A stretch of DNA of 64,000 nucleotides from Aquimixticola soesokkakensis (lineage in GTDB: Bacteria; Pseudomonadota; Alphaproteobacteria; Rhodobacterales; Rhodobacteraceae): positions 1 through 64,000 of the forward strand of contig NZ_FWFS01000011.1 of NCBI RefSeq assembly GCF_900172375.1, in the 5' to 3' direction. Below are positions 24,791 to 33,612 of the stretch, piece by piece (the first letter of the stretch is position 1; every line of letters starts with the position of its first letter). The notes beneath the pieces are model-generated. The model was given only the letters and a program-made list of their open reading frames with translations, did not search any database and was not told the DNA's origin. The position numbers and the translations under genes are program-made.

Positions 24791-24830
24791 GTCCGTTTCG
24801 ACGCGCCCAAGACGGCGCATCAAACGTGGA

Positions 24831-25775
24831 TTAGTTTTTGGTGGTGTAATCGGCGAGATTTGCAGGGGTCACCAACTCGAAGGGAATGTAGACTTTCTGG
24901 TCCACATCTTCGCCCGCCGCGAGTTTGAGGGCAGCATCAAGCGCCCCTGCCCCTTGGCCTGCCGCATTCTGGAAGACAGTCACGTCCAACTCGCCCGCTG
25001 CCATCGCGGCAAGCGCATCCGCCGTTGCATCCACACCGCCGACTTCGACGCTGTCCATGTCAATGCCTGCGGCTTTCATCGCCTGCAGCGCGCCAATGGC
25101 CATCTCGTCGTTATTGGCGATCAGCGCATCAAAGGGCTCGCCCGAAGACAGCCAGTTGGTCATCAGGTTCTGGGCTTCGTCGCGCGACCACAGGGCGGTC
25201 TGCTGATCAACCACCTCGATAAAGCTGCACATGTCGGTGGCCAGAACATCCTCGATGTCTTTGGTACGCTGCACGGCCGCCTGGTTGGACAGCTCGCCCA
25301 TCATGATGTAGGCGCGCGCGCCCGCACCTTTGCCCGCTGCACGCAGGTTTTTGCAGATTTCAAAGGTTTCCAGCGTGCCGGATTCGACTTCGTTGGAGGC
25401 CACGAACGCCTGATTGTCCGGAAGCGTGTCGACGTTGATCGGCTGGCGGTTCACATAGACCAGCGGCACACCGGCCGCTTCTGCCGCTGCCGTCATCGCT
25501 TGGGTTGCGGAGGTGTCAACCGGGTTCACGATGATCGCATCGACACCGGAGGCCACGAAATTGTTGATTTGATCCAGTTGTTTCGCCACGTCGTTCTGCG
25601 CGTCTTCAACCTGGATCTCGACACCCTCCATGGCGTCGGCTTTCTCGATCAGGCCGTTGCGCAGCACCGTGAGAAAGTTGTCATCGAACAGCGCCATGGA
25701 CACACCAACGGTTTGCGCCATTGCGGTGGTGGACAGGAGCGACAAAAGGCCAGCGGCCAGGAAAGTCTTTTTCAT
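24831..25775 (-). CDS. Inositol-type ABC transporter substrate-binding protein
   Basis: This 314-residue precursor has a signal peptide MKKTFLAAGLLSLLSTTAMAQ (21). The mature part is a Peripla_BP_4 receptor: VGVSMALFDDNFLTVLRNG, GVDAIIVNPVDTSATQAM, VPLVYVNRQPIN, LIANNDEMAIGALQAMKAAG and GGVDATADALAAM. The pattern is close to inositol/ribose-binding proteins such as Caulobacter IbpA. The start at 25775 is preceded by GGGAGG; an upstream ATG would disrupt the leader. It is first in the operon, which continues with permease, ATPase and inositol enzymes. Confidence 0.9.
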   Translation of the reverse strand: MKKTFLAAGLLSLLSTTAMAQTVGVSMALFDDNFLTVLRNGLIEKADAMEGVEIQVEDAQNDVAKQLDQINNFVASGVDAIIVNPVDTSATQAMTAAAEAAGVPLVYVNRQPINVDTLPDNQAFVASNEVESGTLETFEICKNLRAAGKGAGARAYIMMGELSNQAAVQRTKDIEDVLATDMCSFIEVVDQQTALWSRDEAQNLMTNWLSSGEPFDALIANNDEMAIGALQAMKAAGIDMDSVEVGGVDATADALAAMAAGELDVTVFQNAAGQGAGALDAALKLAAGEDVDQKVYIPFELVTPANLADYTTKN

Positions 25776-26115
25776 TCTGGTATTCCTCCCTTGCCAGCGT
25801 CCGGAATGCACTGGCGTATAAAATAGCCGGACAGCCTCCCTCCCGGAGACTGCGATCCCGCGCCACGGGGGTGGCGAAGGGTCAATTTCTTGTCAAAAGA
25901 CAAAGCGCAGCCGCCCCTCCGCCAATGGCGAAAAGCGTGGAATATGCCGTTCGGCAGTCCCGTGAAACGCTGCGATGTCCTCCCCTCGAAGCGCCGTTCA
26001 ACCCTGCGCCTCTCGTGGGGTTAATCTGCGCCTTTCGACACATCCGCGTCAATCTTCAGGAAAGATTAAACATCAAAGATGATGTAATATGGCGCCAAAT
26101 TTTGATGTAATCACA
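25776..26115. promoter_or_regulatory. Promoter region of the inositol ABC/iol operon
   Basis: This 340-base gap carries no gene. Its left end overlaps the end of the LacI gene and includes the palindrome at 26102-26119 and a second half-site TGATGTAAT at 26080-26088, spaced 23 bases from the matching half of the palindrome. The part nearer the binding-protein gene is GC-rich with no feature I can support. Confidence 0.5.
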
Positions 26116-26119
26116 TCAA
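26102..26119 (+). promoter_or_regulatory. Candidate LacI operator (iol)
   Basis: TTGATGTAATCACATCAA is self-complementary in 16 of 18 positions. A variant, TTGATGAAATCTCATCAA, occurs before the other inositol operon at 28304-28321. The site overlaps the last codons of the LacI gene that ends at 26116, and stands upstream of the leftward inositol operon. Either adjacent LacI protein could bind it. Confidence 0.65.
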
Positions 26120-27150
26120 GAAAAGGACTCCGGCAGGTAGATATGCGGCTGAAGAAAATGCTGACCGGGAAGCTCGGAACTTCCGTTTTTCGTAGCATTT
26201 ACCATCATTTCCACCATGTCGCGGCACAGTTGGCGCAGCGGCGTCGCAATCACCATGGTCACATATCCCTCCAAAAGCGCGCTCTTGGAATCCTCGGTCA
26301 GCTCGTTGACGACGAGGGTGACATCGCGTGGGGCGACCGATTCTCGCAGCGCCGAAATCGCGCCCTCCATACCGCCCCCTGCCACGTAGAGGCCTTTCAG
26401 ATCGGGGTGGCGCGCCAAGAGATCCAAGGTTGCTTCATAGGTCAGCTGACGCGTTTCAAGATTGACCAAAGTATCGAGGACATGAAAATCCGCAGCACTG
26501 TCGCGCACATAGCTGCGAAAGCCGGTTTCGCGCAATTCATGGCCGTGCCAGCGGTTGCCCCCGACAAATACCCCCAGCTTGCCAACGCCCTGCGCGGCGG
26601 TCGTCACCATCCATGCCGCCAGACGGCCAACTTGCAAGTTATTGAGACCAAGGTAATTTTCCCGAATTCCCTGCCCGAAATCATTGAGGAGCGCAAAGGT
26701 CGGGATGCCACGATCCTTGAGGCGCTCGATCTCTTGGGTGATGCTTTGATGATTGACCGCAGAACTCCCGATCGCATCGACCAGCGGAGCGATCGCATCT
26801 ATTTCCGCCAGAAAATCGTTGGGCGACTGGGACACGGAAAAGCGGATGATGGCCCGCCCGCGAATATCCTGGCGCTCGGCAATCGCACGTTCGATTTCAT
26901 TGGCAAAATTCTGGTAGAAGGCCTGCTTGCCCTTATGCAGAACAAAGCCGAAGGTCATGGCGGGGCGCTGCGGATCAAGCCGTTGCGCCAGAAGCGCCGA
27001 GGCGTGATAGCCGACGCGATACGCCGCCTCGGCCACGCGTCGCACCGTTTCCTCGCGCACCGTGCCGCGCCCGTTAAGAACACGGTCCACCGTGGCGGTT
27101 CCCACACCTGCTTCACGCGCCACATCCTGAATCGTCGGTCGGTTTGCCAT
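26116..27150 (-). CDS. LacI-family transcriptional regulator (inositol operon)
   Basis: This 344-residue regulator has a helix-turn-helix at about 5-27 (TIQDVAREAGVGTATVDRVLNGRG) and a periplasmic-binding-like sensor domain (FALLNDFGQGIRENYLGLNNLQVGRLAAW, GLYVAGGGMEGAISALRE, VVNELTEDSKSALLEGYV). It is encoded upstream of the leftward inositol ABC/iol operon, with an operator-like palindrome at its 3' end and a half-site (TTTGATGAAAT on the complement, near 27173-27183) just before its start. Autoregulation and control of both inositol operons are likely. Confidence 0.9.
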   Translation of the reverse strand: MANRPTIQDVAREAGVGTATVDRVLNGRGTVREETVRRVAEAAYRVGYHASALLAQRLDPQRPAMTFGFVLHKGKQAFYQNFANEIERAIAERQDIRGRAIIRFSVSQSPNDFLAEIDAIAPLVDAIGSSAVNHQSITQEIERLKDRGIPTFALLNDFGQGIRENYLGLNNLQVGRLAAWMVTTAAQGVGKLGVFVGGNRWHGHELRETGFRSYVRDSAADFHVLDTLVNLETRQLTYEATLDLLARHPDLKGLYVAGGGMEGAISALRESVAPRDVTLVVNELTEDSKSALLEGYVTMVIATPLRQLCRDMVEMMVNATKNGSSELPGQHFLQPHIYLPESFS

Positions 27151-27216
27151 GACAGATGATGCCCTTTAAATCATTTCATCAAAGGCAATCAGATTGAAGC
27201 GACCCTCCGCCCGAGG

Positions 27217-28227
27217 TCAACAGTTTTCCCGAAAATAGAGATGCAGCGGCGTTTCCGGGGTCGGGGCGTCAACGCGTCGGCCAAAGGCATGGGCAAGCAC
27301 CTCAAGCGCCACTCTGACTTCCTGCGCGGGGGACTGATCGATCACCGCGTGCAGCGTTCCGCGCACCAGCAGCTCCCGCCGTTCGGGCGTCAACTCATGC
27401 GTGACAAACACCACCTCGTTTGCCTGACCGGCGCGTTCGAGGGCCTGCGCCATCGGAACCGCCCCCGAGGAGGCGTTGTAAATCGCCCGCAAGCCGGGGG
27501 AGCGCGCCAGGGCCTCTGTCACCAACCTGCCCGCGCGCGCGCTGTCCTCGCCGCTTTCGCGGACCGCGACCACGCGACACAACGGGTAGCGCTCGGCCAG
27601 GACATCCTCGCACCCCATGCGCCGTTCGGACTGGCCGGTCATCGACAAAAATCCCGCGACAACCAAAACCTCGCCCCCCGCCGCACCGACCAGCCGACCG
27701 ATCAGATCCCCCGCAACCCGCCCCGCACGATAGTTGTCAGGCCCCACATAAACCGCCTGCGCCGCACCAATATCGGTGGCCAGGGTCACAACGGGTTTGC
27801 CGCGCTCGGCCAGCCCGTCCAGCGCCGCGGCCAGACCCGCACTCTCGGGCAGGCAGACGACGAAGGCATCGTGACTGCTCTCGGCCTGCGCCAGCGCGGC
27901 CATGATTTTCGCGGGCTGCCCGGGGTCCAGATGAAAGATCCGGCTTTGCATGTTATACGGGTTGCTGCCGGTGTTATGCGCCATAAAAGCCGCTTGCAGC
28001 GCGGCGTGAAACGGATTGCGCCGCGGCTGCAAAAAGACGGCGATGCGCAAGGTGCGCGCAACGCGCAGATCGAGTGCGCGGTCGATTTTCAGATCGCGCG
28101 CCGCCACGAGCACACGCCGCTCTTTTTCCGCCGCGACCCCGCCGCGCCCGTTGAGCACGCGGTCCACCGTCGCGGGCGAAACACCGGCCGCGCGGGCAAC
28201 ATCGGCTGCTGTGATCTTGCGTGTCAT
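27217..28227 (-). CDS. LacI-family transcriptional regulator (second, divergent from iolG operon)
   Basis: This 336-residue LacI protein has a helix-turn-helix at about 5-27 (TAADVARAAGVSPATVDRVLNGRG) and a sensor domain with VVTLATDIGAAQAVYVGPDNYRAGRVAGDLIG, AIYNASSGAVPMAQALERAG and THELTPERRELLVRGTLHAVIDQSP. AGGAAAA precedes the start. It is transcribed away from the rightward inositol operon, and the palindrome at 28304-28321 lies between them. It differs clearly from the neighbouring LacI gene, so the pair is not a recent tandem duplication. Two sensors may distinguish different inositol stereoisomers. Confidence 0.9.
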   Translation of the reverse strand: MTRKITAADVARAAGVSPATVDRVLNGRGGVAAEKERRVLVAARDLKIDRALDLRVARTLRIAVFLQPRRNPFHAALQAAFMAHNTGSNPYNMQSRIFHLDPGQPAKIMAALAQAESSHDAFVVCLPESAGLAAALDGLAERGKPVVTLATDIGAAQAVYVGPDNYRAGRVAGDLIGRLVGAAGGEVLVVAGFLSMTGQSERRMGCEDVLAERYPLCRVVAVRESGEDSARAGRLVTEALARSPGLRAIYNASSGAVPMAQALERAGQANEVVFVTHELTPERRELLVRGTLHAVIDQSPAQEVRVALEVLAHAFGRRVDAPTPETPLHLYFRENC

Positions 28228-28303
28228 TCTGTTTTTCCTGCGCCCATCTTCCTGTGAGCGGCCGCGCGCCCAAAGGCAGGCGCACCGCCGCTCACAGGTC
28301 CGC

Positions 28304-28321
28304 TTGATGAAATCTCATCAA
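28304..28321 (+). promoter_or_regulatory. Candidate LacI operator before the rightward iolG operon
   Basis: TTGATGAAATCTCATCAA is self-complementary in 16 of 18 positions and matches the palindrome at 26102-26119 in all but two positions. It lies 71 bases upstream of the dehydrogenase start and 77 upstream of the divergent LacI start, well placed to control both. Confidence 0.65.
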
Positions 28322-28391
28322 ACATGCTTTGGGAAAGCGCATCGCGCAACTGTATTCTTTCGGGCAACAGACCAGAGTTAGGGAGGCTCTC

Positions 28392-29426
28392 ATGTTGAAA
28401 CTCGCGTGCTTCGGGGCGGGACGGATCGGTCAGGTGCATGCCACCAACGCCGCCGCTCATCCTGACGTTGATCTTGTGTATCTTGTTGATCCTGTTGACA
28501 CATCTACACGCAACGCGCTTGCAACGCAGACCGGCGCGCGGATCGTGACGCCTCAGGAGGTCTTTGATGATCCCCAGATCGACGGCCTTATCATTGCCAG
28601 TTCTACCGACAGTCACGCCGATCTGCTGCTCAAAGCCGCGCAGGCGGGCAAAGCCGTGTTTTGCGAAAAACCCATCAGTCTTGATTTTGCACTGACCCGG
28701 CGCGTGGTCGCGGCGGTCGAAGCGGCGAATGTGCCCTGCATGATGGGGTTTCAGCGCCGCTATGACACCTCCTTTCGCGCCGTACAAAAACGGATCGCCT
28801 CGGGCGCAAGCGGGCCGCTCGAACAGCTCACGATGTCCTCGCGCGACCCCTCCCCGCCCCCGCGCAGCTATGTCGAGACCTCCGGCGGCATGTTTCGCGA
28901 CAGCACCATCCACGATGTCGACATGGCGCGTTTCCTCTTGAACGAGGACATCGCCACCGTCTACGCGGTCGGGTCCTGCCTGATCAGCGAGGACATCGGC
29001 GCGGCGGGCGACATCGACAGCCTGATGGTCACCTTGACCACGCCAAGCGGCCGGATGGCGCAGATCACCGCCTGCCGTCGCGGACCGATGGGCTATGACC
29101 AGCGCCTCGAAGCGCTTTGTGCCGCCGAGGTCCTCGCTGTCGAGAACCAGCCCCAGCACCAGATGACCATCGCGCGCCCCGAGGGCAAAACAACTGCCGC
29201 GCCGGAAAACTATTTCATCGAACGCTTTCGTCAGGCCTATCGCGACGAGATCCACGCCTTTGTCGATCTGATCCGCGACGGCACGGCCCCGCTTGCGGGG
29301 ATTCGCGACGGCTATGAGGCGCAGCGCCTGGTCGAGGCGGCGCTGGTGTCCTGTCAAACCGGCGCGCCTGTCGCCTTTGGTGCCGACTGGCAGCCGGCAC
29401 AGGAGGATGCCCATGGCCCTGCCTGA
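28392..29426 (+). CDS. iolG: Inositol 2-dehydrogenase (Gfo/Idh/MocA family), second copy
   Basis: This 344-residue oxidoreductase has FGAGRIGQVHATN (8-20), CEKPISLDF with the catalytic lysine near 96, MMGFQRRYDTSF, and DSTIHDVDMARFLL with the conserved Asp and His near 173-177. The start at 28392 follows GGGAGG. It has the IolG pattern and differs from the copy at 20834-21844, so the two probably act on different inositols. It is followed 13 bases inside its end by an IolE-type gene, then two more Gfo/Idh genes. Confidence 0.88.
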   Translation: MLKLACFGAGRIGQVHATNAAAHPDVDLVYLVDPVDTSTRNALATQTGARIVTPQEVFDDPQIDGLIIASSTDSHADLLLKAAQAGKAVFCEKPISLDFALTRRVVAAVEAANVPCMMGFQRRYDTSFRAVQKRIASGASGPLEQLTMSSRDPSPPPRSYVETSGGMFRDSTIHDVDMARFLLNEDIATVYAVGSCLISEDIGAAGDIDSLMVTLTTPSGRMAQITACRRGPMGYDQRLEALCAAEVLAVENQPQHQMTIARPEGKTTAAPENYFIERFRQAYRDEIHAFVDLIRDGTAPLAGIRDGYEAQRLVEAALVSCQTGAPVAFGADWQPAQEDAHGPA

Positions 29427-30312
29427 CGCTGTAAAACTGGGCGTCAGCCCCTTGTCGTGGACCAATGACGTGCTTGAGGACCTGGGCGGCGCGATCGCGT
29501 TGGAAACCTGCCTCGATCAGGCCGCTGCGGCAGGATTTGGGGGAATTGAACTTGGCCGCAAGTTCCCGCGCGATGTGGACAGCCTGCGCCCGCTTCTGGA
29601 CAGGCACGCGCTGTCGCTGGTGTCGGGATGGTATTCCGGCGCGCTTGCAAGCGGCGATGTCGCAACGGAAATCGCCGCCGTGGCCCCACATGCGCAACTT
29701 TTGCACGATATGGGCTGCGAGGTGATGGTCTACGGCGAAGTGGCGATGATGACCGGCGACACGCCCCTCGATGTCGCCATGTCGACCCGCACGCGGATGC
29801 CCGAGGCCGCGCGCGCCGCCTATGGCGCGCGCTTGACCGCTTTTGCCGCCCATCTGCAGGCGCACTACGGGTTGCGGCTGGCCTATCACCACCACCTGAT
29901 GATGGTTGCCGAAACCCTCGACGAGATTGACGCCATCCTCAGCGCCTGCGGACCCGAAGTGGGTCTGTTGCTGGACACGGGTCATGCGGTGGGGGCGGGG
30001 TTCGATTACGGCGCGCTGATTGAGCGCTTTGGCGCGCGCATCGCCCATATTCACCTCAAGGACATCCGCCCCGAGGTGATGGCGAAGGTGCGCACCCGTG
30101 ATCTCGGGTTCAATCAGGGTGTGCGCGCGGGCATGTTCACCGTCCCGGGCGACGGCTGCATCGATTTCGCGCCGCTCGCGCGGTTCGTGATCGACAGCGG
30201 CTATCGCGGCTGGTTGGTGATCGAAGCCGAACAGGATCCTGCCAAAGCCGAACCGCAAGCCGCGGTCCGGCAGGGAAAATCCCATATTCTGTCCGTTTTT
30301 GACGGGTTTTGA
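29413..30312 (+). CDS. iolE: IolE/MocC-family inosose dehydratase-like TIM barrel, second copy
   Basis: This 299-residue barrel matches IolE: KLGVSPLSWTNDVLEDLGG (8-26), GFGGIELGRKFP, LSLVSGWYSG, LAYHHHLMMVAETLDE, LLLDTGHAVGAG, HIHLKDIRPEV and FTVPGDGCIDF. AGGAGG sits six bases before ATG 29413; another ATG at 29407 is too close to it. It overlaps the dehydrogenase gene end. Together with that dehydrogenase it would convert an inositol to its inosose and then dehydrate it. Confidence 0.85.
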   Translation: MALPDAVKLGVSPLSWTNDVLEDLGGAIALETCLDQAAAAGFGGIELGRKFPRDVDSLRPLLDRHALSLVSGWYSGALASGDVATEIAAVAPHAQLLHDMGCEVMVYGEVAMMTGDTPLDVAMSTRTRMPEAARAAYGARLTAFAAHLQAHYGLRLAYHHHLMMVAETLDEIDAILSACGPEVGLLLDTGHAVGAGFDYGALIERFGARIAHIHLKDIRPEVMAKVRTRDLGFNQGVRAGMFTVPGDGCIDFAPLARFVIDSGYRGWLVIEAEQDPAKAEPQAAVRQGKSHILSVFDGF

Positions 30313-30322
30313 GGCGAAAAAT

Positions 30323-31489
30323 ATGACCAAAACACTGAACATCGGGCTGATCGGCTCGGGCTTTATGGGGCAGGCTCATGCCGATGCCTTCCGGCGCGCC
30401 GCGCTGCTCTATCCCGACCTGCCCGCCCGGCCGCATCTCTACATGCTGGCCGACGCGACCGAGACGCTGGCGGCAAGCGCTGCCGCCCGTTTCGGCTTTG
30501 AGAAACACACAGGTGACTGGCGCCAGCTGGTCACTGATCCAGAGGTTGATGTGGTCGATATCACCTCCCCCAATTTTCTGCATTTCGATATGGCCATGGC
30601 CGCGATTGCCGCGGGCAAGCATGTCTATTGCGAAAAACCGCTGGCGGTCACAACCGAACAGGCTGCGCAAATGACGGCGGCGGCGCAGGCGGCAGGTGTC
30701 AAGACGATGGTGGCTTTCAACAACGTGAAAACACCCGCCGCCATGCTGGCAAAACAGCTGATCACGGCAGGCGAGATCGGCCAGCCCATGCGCTTTCGCG
30801 GCTGGTTCGATCAGGGGTTCTTCAACGATCCCGACCTGCCGTTTTCCTGGCGCTGCACCCGCGCACAGGCGGGGTCGGGCGCCTTGGGCGATCTGGGCAG
30901 CCATGTGATTTCGGTGGCGCAATATCTGATGGGCGATATCGAAAGCACCATCGCCCAGACCCAGACCTATTTCCCCACACGCCCCGAACCGCAAGGGGCG
31001 GCGGGCTATAGCGCCAAGGCGACGGCCGATGCGCCCCGCCGCGCGGTCGAAAACGAAGACCAGATCCAGACGATGGTGCGCTTTGCCTCCGGTGCGGGCG
31101 GCACGATCGAGGCCAGCCGCGTGTCGGCGGGCAAGGTCTTTGGCATCTATTGGGAAATCTCGGGGACCCAAGGCACGATCCTCATGGACGGGGAGCGGTT
31201 CAACGAATTGAAACTCTCGCGCTTTAGCGACCCCAAGCCCGAGCGGGGCTTTACCACCCTGCTGGCGGGCAGCCAGATTCCGCAGTTCAGCGCGTTTTTC
31301 CCCTTTGATTTCGCGGGCGGCGGTCTTGGCTATTTTGATGTGAAAGTGATCGAGGTCCGTGATCTTATCGACGGGATTTGTGGCACCGGACCCTGCTATC
31401 CCGATTTTGCCTTCGGGCTTGCCAACAACCGGATCATCGACGCGATGGAGCGCTCCTTGATCACGAAAACATGGGAAACTATTCAATGA
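30323..31489 (+). CDS. Gfo/Idh/MocA-family oxidoreductase
   Basis: This 388-residue protein has the Rossmann motif GLIGSGFMGQAHADAFRRA (8-26), YCEKPLAVTTEQA near 98, and GSGALGDLGSHVISVAQYLMG with the catalytic Asp and His near 190. The longer C-terminal half with QGTILMDGERFNEL resembles MocA-like dehydrogenases of inositol and rhizopine loci more than IolG itself. It is third in a rightward four-gene operon. The substrate is probably another inositol isomer or an inosose derivative (inference). Confidence 0.85.
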   Translation: MTKTLNIGLIGSGFMGQAHADAFRRAALLYPDLPARPHLYMLADATETLAASAAARFGFEKHTGDWRQLVTDPEVDVVDITSPNFLHFDMAMAAIAAGKHVYCEKPLAVTTEQAAQMTAAAQAAGVKTMVAFNNVKTPAAMLAKQLITAGEIGQPMRFRGWFDQGFFNDPDLPFSWRCTRAQAGSGALGDLGSHVISVAQYLMGDIESTIAQTQTYFPTRPEPQGAAGYSAKATADAPRRAVENEDQIQTMVRFASGAGGTIEASRVSAGKVFGIYWEISGTQGTILMDGERFNELKLSRFSDPKPERGFTTLLAGSQIPQFSAFFPFDFAGGGLGYFDVKVIEVRDLIDGICGTGPCYPDFAFGLANNRIIDAMERSLITKTWETIQ

Positions 31490-32520
31490 CCGCCTTTCCT
31501 GATCGCCTCCCTACCGCGCGCATTCCCGATCCCATGGCCGCACCCGCGCTGAATTGGGGGATTCTGGGCACGGGCTGGATCGCCGAGCAATTCATTGCCT
31601 CCACGCGCGCCCATACCCGTCAGGTCATCGCCGCCGTCGGATCGCGCAGCGCCGCGACCGCGCAGAAGTTTGCCGCGAAATGGGATATTCCCACGGCTTA
31701 CGGCACTTACGAGGCGCTGGTGGCGGACCCTGCGATTGACGTGATCTATGTCGCCACACCGCACAACCTGCATTTTGCCCATGTCAAACTGGCACTCGAA
31801 GCGGGCAAAAACGTCCTGGTCGAAAAGCCCATGGCCATGAACCATGCACAGGGCGCCGAACTGGTGGCAATTGCCCGCGCGGGGGGGCTGTTTTTTGCCG
31901 AAGCGCTCTGGACCTATTTCCTGCCGAAATTTGATGTCCTCGCGCAGGTCTTTGACAGCGGCATGTTGGGGGAAATCAAGTCGATCCATTCTGAATACGG
32001 CGAATTTTTCACCCGAGACCATCGCATCTTCAACCCCGCGCTGGCGGGGGGGCCCTTGCTGGATCTCGGGACCTACCCTTTGTCGCTGATCACCCGGTTG
32101 ATGGGCGTCCCCCGCGAGGTTGTGGGCGCGGTGCAAATGGACGAAAGCGGCGTTCATGGTCAACTTTCGGCCATTTTGTCCGACCGCTCCGGCAATCAGG
32201 CCAGTTTCGCGACCACGCTTTACGGGCTGACGCCGACCAATGCGGCCATTGTCGGCACGAAAGGCACGGTGCGTTTCGACAGTGAATTCAACCTGCCGGG
32301 CGGTTTTCAGGTCCTCAGTACCGATGGCAGCAAGGTGCTGCGCTACACCGAGCCTACGGGGCGTCATTTCGAGGGGCTATTTTACGAAGCCGCAGAGGTG
32401 GCGCGCTGCATTGCGGCAGGGGCAACGCAAACGCAGTGCCGCCCCCTCGCGGACACGCTCGCGATGCTCGAAGCCCTCGACATGATCGTCGCGCGCCTCG
32501 GGATCGACTACGGGCTGTAA
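31486..32520 (+). CDS. Gfo/Idh/MocA-family oxidoreductase, short type
   Basis: This 344-residue protein has the Rossmann motif WGILGTGWIAEQF (about 24-36), VEKPMAMNHAQ near 118, EALWTYFLPKF and GGPLLDLGTYPLSLITRLMG near 205. These belong to the dihydrodiol/glucose-fructose-type branch (FAD-free, NAD(P)-dependent). It starts in the ATGA of the preceding gene and ends the rightward inositol operon. The EALW motif separates it from the IolG copies, so a different keto-sugar or scyllo-inosose reduction is possible. Confidence 0.85.
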   Translation: MTAFPDRLPTARIPDPMAAPALNWGILGTGWIAEQFIASTRAHTRQVIAAVGSRSAATAQKFAAKWDIPTAYGTYEALVADPAIDVIYVATPHNLHFAHVKLALEAGKNVLVEKPMAMNHAQGAELVAIARAGGLFFAEALWTYFLPKFDVLAQVFDSGMLGEIKSIHSEYGEFFTRDHRIFNPALAGGPLLDLGTYPLSLITRLMGVPREVVGAVQMDESGVHGQLSAILSDRSGNQASFATTLYGLTPTNAAIVGTKGTVRFDSEFNLPGGFQVLSTDGSKVLRYTEPTGRHFEGLFYEAAEVARCIAAGATQTQCRPLADTLAMLEALDMIVARLGIDYGL

Positions 32521-32835
32521 ATACCCCGCCTCGCAGAGCCGCCCCCGCACGCGGCTTTCACGCGGCTCTGCCGGTATCCCAACAGCCACTTCACGGCGGC
32601 GCAATTGCGCCCGATCAACCTGTTTTGCCAGAAAATCGATCCCAACCGCCGCCGACTGCATCCCCCCAAAGGCGATGCAAGGGCGAAGCTTTTGACGTTA
32701 AAGGGTTGATTTCAGGAGGCTAAAGTGACAGGAAATAGCCTTGCATGAGTTTTTTTGACGCAGTGCCGATCAAGGTGATATCCCGTCAGATGGCATACAG
32801 ATTGTGAGCTGATCGTTTTCCACAGAGAGGGTACC
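32521..32835. other. Intergenic region, operon-end hairpin and AT-richer leader
   Basis: This 315-base gap has no gene I can support. GCAGAGCCGC (32533-32542) pairs with GCGGCTCTGC (32562-32571), and flanking ATACC/GGTAT extend the stem. It lacks a T-run, so it is at best a weak terminator or processing site for the inositol operon. The right part is less GC-rich and contains TTTTTTTGACG (around 32751), a possible -35 region for the polysaccharide genes; I see no firm -10. Confidence 0.45.
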
Positions 32836-33612
32836 ATGAGTGACAAGACTATAGCTGAAATAGCAGAAGAGGTGAGCCTTTTGCTCCAGCTTGACCGCAC
32901 CCGTCACCAGGTTAGCAGCAAGGTGGATATGGCCGTTTTGGCGAATATTCCGGCCCATATCGCCTCGACCTTTGAAAAGGCAAACGCGATTGGCACGGAG
33001 TTGTCGCCAAACCAGGCCTATGACCTCATCAACAAGCGCGTGTCCGAAATTCAGGCGCAGGTCTATCTGATGCGCCTTGAGCTGGAAAACCGCGACCCGC
33101 ATGATCCGGCGAATATCTACGCTGACCCTATGGTGATTTCGGCCTACGGCGAGCGTCTTGAAGGCATGATCGCACAGCCCAAAAGCTTTACGTTCGGGCC
33201 CGAAATCCTGGCCGAAGGTTGGTATTCCAGAGAAATGTCGGGGGAAAGCAGCCATCGCTGGATGCGTCCGGCGGACATGTCGCTTGCCTGTGTGCCCCAT
33301 CTCGGGACGCTCGCGCAAACCCTGGAAATTCAGGGCTATGTTGTGCATGCCGAGCAGCTTGAAGGGCTGAGTATCCGTGCCGCCGGAAAAGAGGCGAAAA
33401 TCGCGGTGACCCCGAGCGGCAATGCGGCGCAGTTCACGGCGACTTTGACGCTGGATGCAAAAGACGTGAAATCGGCCAATTACCTGCCGGTCGAATTCCG
33501 GATGAGCAGCTTTAAAAAGCCCAATGAACAGGACAGCCGCCTGCTGGGGGCCAATATCAACCGCTTTACGTGCAAAAGCCTCCAAGAGGCCGCGGATGCC
33601 AGCACCTCATGA
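32836..33612 (+). CDS. Unknown protein of the polysaccharide block
   Basis: This 258-residue protein has no signal peptide or membrane segment. The N-terminal third is helical (EIAEEVSLLLQLDRTRHQV, NKRVSEIQAQVYLMRLELEN). The C-terminal half looks like a beta sandwich, with GWYSREMSGESSHRWMRPADM at about 136-156. That W-rich GWY...RWM pattern occurs in domains fused to polysaccharide glycosyltransferases, so a role in surface glycan synthesis is plausible. AGAGGG precedes the start, and the stop overlaps the glycosyltransferase start. I do not recognise a named family. Confidence 0.65.
   Translation: MSDKTIAEIAEEVSLLLQLDRTRHQVSSKVDMAVLANIPAHIASTFEKANAIGTELSPNQAYDLINKRVSEIQAQVYLMRLELENRDPHDPANIYADPMVISAYGERLEGMIAQPKSFTFGPEILAEGWYSREMSGESSHRWMRPADMSLACVPHLGTLAQTLEIQGYVVHAEQLEGLSIRAAGKEAKIAVTPSGNAAQFTATLTLDAKDVKSANYLPVEFRMSSFKKPNEQDSRLLGANINRFTCKSLQEAADASTS

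Noticed and set aside
22694-24928. A 744-codon open frame on the plus strand across the inositol permease, ATPase and barrel genes
   Set aside because: It lies antisense to three well-supported genes, is rich in Arg, His, Gln and Gly with no domain, and arises from the codon bias of the opposite strand.
32533-32571. Long hairpin as an integron attC or REP element
   Set aside because: It is a single copy, lacks the paired core sites of attC and has no repeats elsewhere in the window; an operon-end structure is the simpler reading.
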